The notes under the pieces: generated by a model
The model's database searches: none
Told to the model about the DNA's origin: nothing
The model's input: only the letters and a program-made list of their open reading frames with translations
Made by a program: the position numbers and the translations under genes
Shown here: piece by piece, positions 1-4,509 of the stretch
Numbering within the stretch: the first letter of the stretch is position 1
How the letters are laid out: each line of letters begins with the position of its first letter
Source: an uncultured Hungatella sp.
Lineage (GTDB): Bacteria; Bacillota; Clostridia; Lachnospirales; Lachnospiraceae
Length of the DNA: 5,406 nucleotides
Assembly: GCA_959018155.1 (NCBI GenBank)
Contig: CAUEKH010000203.1
Span: 1 to 5,406 of the forward strand
Direction of reading: 5' to 3'

Positions 1-987
1 AGCAGCAAGTACATCAACGACTTGAAGGATGTGCTGGAAGGAAAAGATTTCTCCGTTAATATCATATCCAAGTCCGGAACCACGACGGAGCCGGCGATTG
101 CATTCCGTGTATTTAAGGAGATGCTGATTGAAAAGTATGGCCGTGAGGAAGCCAACAAGAGAATCTATGCCACAACCGATAAAGCAAGGGGAGCACTGAA
201 GAACCTGGCGACAGAAGAAGGATATGAGACCTTCGTCGTACCGGATGACGTTGGAGGACGTTTCTCAGTCCTGACAGCGGTCGGCCTTCTTCCGATTGCG
301 GTTTCAGGAGCTGATATTGATAAATTAATGGAAGGTGCTGCGGCAGGAAGAAAGGCGGCTTTAGAGACTCCGTATGAGTCCAACTCCGCATTACAGTATG
401 CTGCTGTTCGCAATATCTTACATAGAAAAGGCAAGGCAGTGGAGATCGTAGCCAACTATGAGCCAAGTCTTCACTACGTTTCCGAGTGGTGGAAGCAGCT
501 CTTCGGCGAGAGCGAGGGCAAGGACCACAGAGGTATCTTACCGGCAGCCGTTGATTTAACGACCGACTTACATTCCATGGGCCAGTTCATTCAGGACGGT
601 TCCCGTGTGATGTTTGAGACAGTATTGAATGTAGAGGATTCACCGGCAGAGATCCTGCTTCAGAAGGAAGAGGTGGATACAGATGGTATGAACTATCTGG
701 CAGGTAAGAGTGTAGATTTCGTCAACAAGAGCGCCATGAACGGCACAATCTTAGCACACACGGACGGCGACGTGCCGAACCTGATGGTTAAGATACCAGA
801 ACAGGACGAGTACTGCTTAGGCCAGTTATTCTACTTCTTTGAATATGCCTGCGGAATCAGCGGCTATATTCTCGGTGTCAATCCGTTCAATCAGCCAGGT
901 GTGGAGAGTTATAAGAGAAATATGTTCGCTCTTCTTGGAAAACCTGGATATGAGAAGGAAAGAGAAGAGTTATTAAAGAGACTGTAA
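1..987 (+). CDS. pgi: Glucose-6-phosphate isomerase, 5'-truncated by window edge
   Basis: Cytoplasmic enzyme interconverting glucose 6-phosphate and fructose 6-phosphate in glycolysis and gluconeogenesis. The frame is open from the first base, so the start lies upstream; 328 residues are visible and roughly 120 of the usual ~450 of the short bacterial form are missing. Counting codons from base 1, the sugar-phosphate-binding SKSGTTTEP is at 23-31, family signature 1 ([13 protein letters not shown]) at about 83-95, a [12 protein letters not shown] segment in the middle, and signature 2 ([10 protein letters not shown], with the conserved Lys) at 296-305. It ends with TAA, and a strong hairpin follows 53 bp later. 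A TTG at codon 8 could be mistaken for a start, but homology clearly continues 5' of it. No frameshift or missing motif is seen. Identification rests on the two family signatures and is firm. Confidence 0.97.
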   Translation, partial: SSKYINDLKDVLEGKDFSVNIISKSGTTTEPAIAFRVFKEMLIEKYGREEANKRIYATTDKARGALKNLATEEGYETFVVPDDVGGRFSVLTAVGLLPIAVSGADIDKLMEGAAAGRKAALETPYESNSALQYAAVRNILHRKGKAVEIVANYEPSLHYVSEWWKQLFGESEGKDHRGILPAAVDLTTDLHSMGQFIQDGSRVMFETVLNVEDSPAEILLQKEEVDTDGMNYLAGKSVDFVNKSAMNGTILAHTDGDVPNLMVKIPEQDEYCLGQLFYFFEYACGISGYILGVNPFNQPGVESYKRNMFALLGKPGYEKEREELLKRL

Positions 988-1040
988 AGTCATTGGCAGT
1001 AAAAGATATTTATGGTGGTGGCCACCATCAGTGATACACA

Positions 1041-1086
1041 GCTGCGGCATCGGCATGGTCAGATATGCCGATGCCGCAGCATTTTC
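1041..1086 (+). terminator. Probable Rho-independent terminator of pgi
   Basis: A perfect 16-bp GC-rich stem (1041-1056 with 1065-1080) closes an 8-base loop and is followed by ATTTTC. The stem is very stable, but the T-run is short, so termination may be leaky. A 12-base palindrome (TGGTGGCCACCA, 1016-1027) precedes it. It is placed to end pgi transcription and insulate the RNA cluster downstream. Confidence 0.75.
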
Positions 1087-1096
1087 AGTGCGGGCG

Positions 1097-1181
1097 TCTG
1101 ACTGTGCCTGCGCGGCGGGCGGTCAGAGTATCGCCGGGCCTGTTGGACCGAATTTCAGGCTTGAATAAGGAGAATCCGGTG
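1097..1181 (+). other. GC-rich structured intergenic segment, possible additional ncRNA or leader
   Basis: No plausible gene is present, but two foldable units are visible. Unit one: TCTGAC (1097-1102) pairs with GTCAGA (1122-1127), and inside it GCCTGC (1106-1111) pairs with GCGGGC (1115-1120) around a 3-base loop. Unit two: CGCCGG (1132-1137) pairs with CCGGTG (1176-1181, one G-U), enclosing GCCTG/CAGGC (1138-1142 with 1156-1160) and an unpaired 15-base purine-rich stretch on the 3' side. An outer stem, an inner hairpin and a long 3' single strand are also the plan of the RNA at 1330-1380, but the ACAGC motif is absent. It could be a leader of the RNA cluster, a degenerate family member, or chance folding of GC-rich DNA. 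Confidence 0.35.
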
Positions 1182-1190
1182 CCGTGACAG

Positions 1191-1308
1191 GGGCAGGTGG
1201 AGGAACTGGAAGACTCGGAGTAAAAATGTGTCTGGCTGCAGACACTGACAGCAAATATTCCTTGGGGGACTCTGCGTAAGCGTGCCGGTTCAAATCCGGC
1301 CCTGCCCA
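1191..1308 (+). ncRNA. tRNA-Leu-like Y-type ncRNA (tRNA mimic 1)
   Basis: A complete class II tRNA frame without a usable anticodon. Acceptor GGGCAGG (1191-1197) pairs perfectly with CCTGCCC (1301-1307), and the discriminator is A (1308). The D arm is GAG/CTC (1200-1202, 1214-1216) around a GG-containing loop like that of tRNA-Leu. The T arm is GCCGG-TTCAAAT-CCGGC (1284-1300). A short long-type variable arm, TGC-GTAA-GCG, lies at 1273-1282. GAGT (1218-1221) and ACTC (1269-1272) sit where the anticodon stem should be, but they enclose about 47 bases instead of 7. This insert holds a 6-bp hairpin (1228-1233 with 1240-1245) followed by TGACAGCAA. No CCA is encoded. It is inferred to be a bacterial Y-like RNA partner of the Ro60-like protein downstream. 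A decayed tRNA-Leu is the alternative, but perfect arms and the shared insert motif argue against decay. Confidence 0.8.
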
Positions 1309-1329
1309 TTTTAAGTTGAGAATCTATAA

Positions 1330-1380
1330 GAACCTGCGGCGATGGTGTGAAGTCATCATTGACAGCGATTCCTGCGGTTC
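1330..1380 (+). ncRNA. Short Y-like stem-loop RNA without tRNA frame
   Basis: The ends pair as GAACC/GGTTC (1330-1334 with 1376-1380) and continue, past a bulged T on each strand, as GCGG/CC-GC (1336-1339 with 1371-1372 and 1374-1375), giving about 9 bp with two single-base bulges. Inside, GATGGTG (1341-1347) pairs with CATCATT (1354-1360, two G-U pairs) around a 6-base loop. GACAGCGATT follows unpaired on the 3' side. TGACAGC(A/G)A followed by ATTCCT is shared with the insert of tRNA mimic 1. The bulged terminal helix resembles the general plan of Ro-binding Y RNA stems, but the vertebrate GGUCCGA 5' strand is not present. RNA ends are approximate. It may be an independent RNA or a spacer domain of the same precursor. 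Confidence 0.55.
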
Positions 1381-1393
1381 AGACAAAATATCA

Positions 1394-1504
1394 GGGGACA
1401 TAGCTCAGCTGGCAGAGCAGATATGGAGGTTTGACAAAATCTCCAACAGCAACATAACGGCCTCGTTAAGCCCTATGTCGCCGGTTCGACTCCGGCTGTC
1501 CCCG
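1394..1504 (+). ncRNA. tRNA-Ala-like Y-type ncRNA (tRNA mimic 2)
   Basis: Acceptor GGGGACA (1394-1400) pairs perfectly with TGTCCCC (1497-1503). The D arm is GCTC-AGCTGGCA-GAGC (1403-1418) and the T arm GCCGG-TTCGACT-CCGGC (1480-1496), both canonical. The 61 bases between them cannot form a normal anticodon arm. A 5-bp helix GATAT/ATGTC (1420-1424 with 1475-1479) takes the anticodon-stem place, leaving no variable loop. Above it lies an 8-9 bp hairpin (from 1424/1425 to 1444/1445) with a GACA tetraloop, then AACAGCAAC, then a second small hairpin (GGC 1459-1461 with GCC 1470-1472). The 5' half closely matches bacterial tRNA-Ala, but position 3:70 is G-C and the discriminator is G, so alanine identity looks lost. 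No CCA is encoded. The preceding AATATCA is repeated before mimic 3. Confidence 0.85.
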
Positions 1505-1530
1505 TTTGCTTTGCTGAAAATATAATATCA

Positions 1531-1643
1531 GGGGACATAGCTCAGTTGGTAGAGCAGATAAAATGGAGGTTTGACAAAATCTCTAACAGCAACTTATTGG
1601 CCTTTTAAGCCTCTTGTCGCCGGTTCGACTCCGGCTGTCTCCA
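1531..1643 (+). ncRNA. tRNA-Ala-like Y-type ncRNA with G3:U70 (tRNA mimic 3)
   Basis: A diverged duplicate of mimic 2. Acceptor GGGGACA (1531-1537) pairs with TGTCTCC (1636-1642), giving a G-U pair at position 3:70, and the discriminator is A (1643); both are the classic alanine identity elements. The D arm is GCTC-AGTTGGTA-GAGC (1540-1555) and the T arm GCCGG-TTCGACT-CCGGC (1619-1635). The anticodon-stem equivalent is GATAA/TTGTC (1557-1561 with 1614-1618), whose last pair is A-U where mimic 2 has U-A. The insert has the TGGAGGTTT hairpin with GACA tetraloop (1564-1585), ACAGCAAC, then GGC/GCC (1599-1601 with 1609-1611). There is no anticodon and no encoded CCA. It ends 85 bases before the Ro60-like start codon with no terminator between, so 3' processing here would free that mRNA. 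Confidence 0.85.
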
Positions 1644-1728
1644 CTCGATTTACCAGGCAGGCGGCGATTTACGCCTCCGAAGAGCGATAAAGCATCCGGA
1701 CACAGCCCGGAAGGAAAGGGGGACCACC
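1644..1728 (+). promoter_or_regulatory. Structured 5' leader of the Ro60-like gene
   Basis: Two small hairpins lie between the last tRNA mimic and the start codon: AGGCG/CGCCT (1659-1663 with 1672-1676) and TCCGG/CCGGA (1695-1699 with 1707-1711). The second abuts the purine-rich ribosome binding site (1711-1722, six bases before ATG) and displays ACAGC, the motif common to the neighbouring RNAs, in its 7-base loop. No T-run follows either hairpin, so neither is a convincing terminator, and no clear promoter is seen. Control of translation by the encoded RNA-binding protein is possible but unproven. Confidence 0.4.
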
Positions 1729-3315
1729 ATGGACTTCATAGATAAATTAAAGGAAACTCTCGATTCGACATTTAATACTTCCATTACGGAAAATGGTGCG
1801 GCAGGGTATCGCACGACGGGAAAAGAGCTTCTCGATTTGAATTTTTCTGTCACATCATTGAGAAATGAATCTCCGGAAGAGATTGTAAACCGGTTTGCCC
1901 GCGCGTTCTATGAGGACCGCAGGCTGGCTGTTAAGTGGCTCTTTTTTGCTTCTGATGTGCGGGGCGGTCTGGGAGAGAGAAGACTGTTTCAGATCTGTTA
2001 CCGCTATCTGGCGGAGAACCATCCGGAGATTGTGAAGAAGGTCCTCGATTTAGTACCGGAATACAGCAGATGGGATAATCTGCTGGTCCTTCTCGATACC
2101 GATCTGGCTTCCGATGCCGCAGCGCTCATTGAAAAGCAGCTGAAAGAGGACACAGAGAATGCGCACAATGGTCTTTCCGTTTCCCTCTGCGCCAAATGGC
2201 TTCCTTCGGTAAATGCGTCGTCAGAGGAGACGAGGCGGAGAGCCCGCCTTCTGGCAAATATGCTTTCCATGACAGAGCGAGAGTACCGCAGGACCTTATC
2301 TGAGTTCAGGGCGTATTTAAAAGTCATTGAGACATTTATGAGCAGCCACAAATGGGAGGAAATTGCCTACAAAGAAGTCCCTGCCAGGGCGAATCTCATT
2401 TATAATAAGGCATTTTTAAGACATGATGAAGCCCGCAGGCTGGCATACCTGGAGAGCCTGAAAAAGGGCGAGACGACAATCCATGCCGGGGTACTCTATC
2501 CCCACGACATCGTCCATCGCTATACTGAGAACAGCGGCCGCCAGGACTGGAGGCTGATGCCGCAGGATGATACGCTGGAGGAACTGTGGAAAGCCCTTCC
2601 CGATTATGTACAGGGGGGAGGAAACACGATCTGTGTATCGGACGGTTCCGGAAGTATGATGTCCCGGATAGGCAATACGGAGGTGACGTGCCTCGATGTG
2701 GCGAACAGTCTGTCTATCTATTTTGCGGAGCGGTGCAGCGGGCCTTTCCACAATACGTTTATCACCTTCAGTGAGCGCCCCAGACTGGTGAAGTTGTCCG
2801 GAGGAAAGAATCTGAAGGAAAAAATAGAGATTGCCAGACGGTATAATGAGGTGGCCAATACCAACATCGAAGCAGTTTTTGATCTGATTCTGGAGACGGC
2901 CATACGGAACCGTATGGATCAGGAAGATATGCCCGCCTCTGTTCTGATTCTGTCCGATATGGAATTTGATACGGCGACAGGATACGGCCAGACGAGATAT
3001 GTGAATGGCCGGTTCGTACAGGAGAAAGGCTCGGACAGACGTTTGTTTGCGGTGCTGTCTAAGCGGTATGAGGCCGCCGGTTATCACCTTCCAAGGCTGG
3101 TATTCTGGAATATCTGCAGCCGGACCGGTACGATTCCGGTCAGAGAGAACAAGATGGGGGTTGCGCTGGTAAGCGGGTTCTCCGTTACGATTATGAAAAT
3201 GGTGCTGAGCGGGGAGACGGATCCATTCCTCTGTCTGTTAGAGCAGCTCAATTCTCCCAGATACGATGCGGTAGAGGAAAGATGGAGAGAAGCGGTTGAG
3301 GAAGCAAAAGGGTAA
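1729..3315 (+). CDS. DUF2828-family Ro60-like protein (TROVE-like region plus vWA domain)
   Basis: A 528-residue soluble protein without signal peptide or membrane segment. The N-terminal two thirds are alpha-helical and carry the family patterns DVRGGLGERRLFQ (76-88), VPEYSRWDNLL (109-119) and KAFLRHDEARRLAYL followed by GVLYPHDIV (227-262), typical of DUF2828, which I regard as related to the TROVE RNA-binding module of Ro60. The C-terminal third is a von Willebrand A domain with a complete-looking metal site: D305-x-S307-x-S309, T378 in NTNIEAVF, and D410 in LSDMEFD, then the family block LVFWNICSR and VALVSGFS. Length is close to animal Ro60. Known bacterial Ro60 proteins form RNA-binding rings, bind Y RNAs and help nucleases in RNA turnover under stress; this role here is inferred. 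The ATG is set by a strong AGGAAAGGGGG ribosome binding site 6 bases upstream. The upstream tRNA-like RNAs are the probable partners. No RtcB ligase or nuclease lies beside it in this window. Family assignment is strong, function moderate. Confidence 0.88.
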   Translation: MDFIDKLKETLDSTFNTSITENGAAGYRTTGKELLDLNFSVTSLRNESPEEIVNRFARAFYEDRRLAVKWLFFASDVRGGLGERRLFQICYRYLAENHPEIVKKVLDLVPEYSRWDNLLVLLDTDLASDAAALIEKQLKEDTENAHNGLSVSLCAKWLPSVNASSEETRRRARLLANMLSMTEREYRRTLSEFRAYLKVIETFMSSHKWEEIAYKEVPARANLIYNKAFLRHDEARRLAYLESLKKGETTIHAGVLYPHDIVHRYTENSGRQDWRLMPQDDTLEELWKALPDYVQGGGNTICVSDGSGSMMSRIGNTEVTCLDVANSLSIYFAERCSGPFHNTFITFSERPRLVKLSGGKNLKEKIEIARRYNEVANTNIEAVFDLILETAIRNRMDQEDMPASVLILSDMEFDTATGYGQTRYVNGRFVQEKGSDRRLFAVLSKRYEAAGYHLPRLVFWNICSRTGTIPVRENKMGVALVSGFSVTIMKMVLSGETDPFLCLLEQLNSPRYDAVEERWREAVEEAKG

Positions 3316-3320
3316 GATTC

Positions 3321-4169
3321 CTATTCTTTCTCTTCCGCATTCTGCTTTCTGTACTGATTCGGACTCATCCCCATGAATTTCCTGAATATCTGCGAGAAAT
3401 ACGACTGGGAGGCGAATCCGGTGCTGGAAGCGATCTCCGCGATGGAGTGGTTGGTCTGGGTCAGCATATCTTTGCTGACCTCCAGCCTTCTGTGGATTAA
3501 ATAAGTGATCGGTGACATTCCCAGATATTTCGTAAAGGCATGGGATAAGTAAAATTTATTGATATGGGTCGATTCGGCTAAGGAATCCAGGGTAATGGGC
3601 TGCGCGTAGTTCGAGTCGAGATACCGCTTAACCAGAGCGCATTCCTTGGGGATTCGGGCTGATTCCAGGGAGAGAAGCCCCATCTGTTCATTTCTGGTGA
3701 TGTAGATAATTAAAACCTCCAGGATAGCGTGGCATACCCGCTCATATCCGCTCCTTTTTTCTGTGATTTCCCGTATCATCAGCTGGGAGAAGTTGAGCAG
3801 ATGCTTCTTGTCCGACGAATAATTATAGTGGCCGTAGCTGGCCGGGGCCGCCTTTGATCCGAACTGGAAGGTCAGCCCTTCCACACCGAAAACAATATAC
3901 TCTAAAGGGCTGGAGTCGAGAGATTTTTCCGTGTGTTCCACATTGGGATTGATGATGACCAGGTCATTTTCACGAACGGTGATCAGCTGATCCTCAATCA
4001 GAAAATTCCCCTGGCCGCTGATGACGTAAAAGAGTTCTGTAAAATGGTGAGTATGGGGCAGACTCTGCCAGTCCCCCTCGTATTTGGACGTAGAGGCATA
4101 CAGAAGCTTAAAATTAAGCTTGTCCAGCATTTCTATATTCTTATCAAAATTAAATCGTTCGTTTCCCAT
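3321..4169 (-). CDS. AraC/XylS-family transcriptional regulator with N-terminal cupin sensor
   Basis: A 282-residue cytoplasmic DNA-binding regulator. Residues about 35-95 form a cupin-type effector domain (PHTHHFTELFYVISGQG, then ENDLVIINPNVEHT). Residues about 178-276 hold two helix-turn-helix motifs: LDSLAESTHINKFYLSHAF (194-212) and SIAEIASSTGFASQSYFSQIF (from 242), the latter followed by the conserved RKFMGMSPNQYR end. Such regulators usually bind a sugar or related ligand through the cupin and activate a neighbouring transport operon. It is divergent from the solute-binding protein gene, its likely target, and convergent with the Ro60-like gene with 5 bp between stop codons and no obvious terminator. 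A ribosome site AGAAAGGAA lies 12 bases before the ATG, somewhat far. No good promoter was found for it. The ligand is unknown. Confidence 0.93.
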   Translation of the reverse strand: MGNERFNFDKNIEMLDKLNFKLLYASTSKYEGDWQSLPHTHHFTELFYVISGQGNFLIEDQLITVRENDLVIINPNVEHTEKSLDSSPLEYIVFGVEGLTFQFGSKAAPASYGHYNYSSDKKHLLNFSQLMIREITEKRSGYERVCHAILEVLIIYITRNEQMGLLSLESARIPKECALVKRYLDSNYAQPITLDSLAESTHINKFYLSHAFTKYLGMSPITYLIHRRLEVSKDMLTQTNHSIAEIASSTGFASQSYFSQIFRKFMGMSPNQYRKQNAEEKE

Positions 4170-4257
4170 AGAAATTCGCGGTTCCTTTCTAAACTTTTTA
4201 GACCTTTTCCTTCAAAAATGATCCCTTTTTTTGGTTATTTTTCCTGCTTTTGCAATA

Positions 4258-4332
4258 TTTTACTGTTTTAGAGCAAAATCTATAAAATTCAGTTGTGTAT
4301 AATGGTTAGAAAAGACAGGAAAAACTGTAAAA
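4258..4332. promoter_or_regulatory. Candidate operator: spaced inverted repeat in divergent control region
   Basis: TTTTACTGTTTT (4258-4269) and AAAACTGTAAAA (4321-4332) are inverted copies matching at 11 of 12 positions, with centres 63 bp apart, about six helical turns. A TATAAT (4298-4303) lies between them without a matching -35 box. A second, smaller dyad, TTTTGC (4248-4253) with GCAAAA (4273-4278), overlaps the left copy. The placement between regulator and target suits binding by the AraC protein, but AT-rich sequence yields such repeats by chance. Confidence 0.35.
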
Positions 4333-4422
4333 CTCTTGTTTATTATAGGCGATTAAAATGAAAAAATAAAGTATTTTATTGCATGAATAGCAAGATATAT
4401 AAAAAAGTGAACAAGATTCCGG

Positions 4423-4451
4423 TTGAAACTGGGGGAATAATACAATATACT
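4423..4451 (+). promoter_or_regulatory. Sigma-A-type promoter of the solute-binding protein gene
   Basis: TTGAAA (4423-4428) and TATACT (4446-4451) are separated by exactly 17 bases, with each hexamer one mismatch from consensus. Transcription would start near 4458, leaving a leader of roughly 50 bases before the ATG. The rest of the 340-bp divergent region (4170-4509) is AT-rich and holds no gene; a 67-codon frame in it overlaps the binding-protein start in another frame and has no ribosome site. Confidence 0.7.
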
Positions 4452-4509
4452 AGGATCATAACAAAAGGTTCTTGTGCATTGTGCCAAGAAGGAGAGAAGG
4501 AGGATATTT

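Larger units (their letters stand above)
1386..1643 (+). repeat. Tandem duplication of a tRNA-like unit
   Basis: Mimics 2 and 3 are two diverged copies whose 5' ends are 137 bp apart, each preceded by AATATCA directly before GGGGACATAGCTCAG. Differences include a 3-base insertion in copy 2 after GATA, a 1-base deletion in the second hairpin loop, and substitutions that mostly keep pairing. This points to an old duplication maintained by selection on structure. Confidence 0.8.

Noticed and set aside
1085..1309. Minus-strand 74-codon frame beginning MGRAGFEPARLRR
   Set aside because: GRAGFEPA is the well-known false peptide from reading tRNA-Leu T-arm and acceptor DNA backwards; the frame covers mimic 1 and has no ribosome site. 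It supports the tRNA-like reading.
1316..1525. Plus-strand 69-codon frame containing DIAQLAEQ
   Set aside because: This is translation of the acceptor and D arm of a tRNA-like RNA (GGGGACATAGCTCAG...). The start codon has no ribosome site and the frame spans two RNA units.
1521..1526. TATAAT before mimic 3 as a promoter
   Set aside because: No -35-like hexamer lies 16-18 bases upstream (the place is GTCCCC in the acceptor of mimic 2), and the adjacent AATATCA is part of the duplicated unit.
1394..1643. Ordinary tRNA genes
   Set aside because: D and T arms fit, but no 5-bp/7-base anticodon arm can be placed; 61-63 bases separate D stem and T stem.
1191..1643. tRNAs with a group I intron, or tRNA-Sec
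   Set aside because: Inserts of about 50-60 bases are far too short for a group I intron, and the acceptor is 7 bp with no 8-bp Sec-type stem or Sec-type variable arm.
2416..3087. Minus-strand 223-codon frame inside the Ro60-like gene
   Set aside because: It is a shadow of the real gene: no recognisable domain and no ribosome site, while the plus-strand frame has a complete vWA domain.
3316..3320. Bidirectional terminator between the convergent genes
   Set aside because: Only five bases separate the stop codons and no GC-rich hairpin with a T-run is visible there.
4298..4303. TATAAT as the main promoter of the binding-protein gene
   Set aside because: No acceptable -35 box at the right distance; TTGAAA-N17-TATACT at 4423-4451 is much better placed. 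A regulator-dependent second promoter remains possible.
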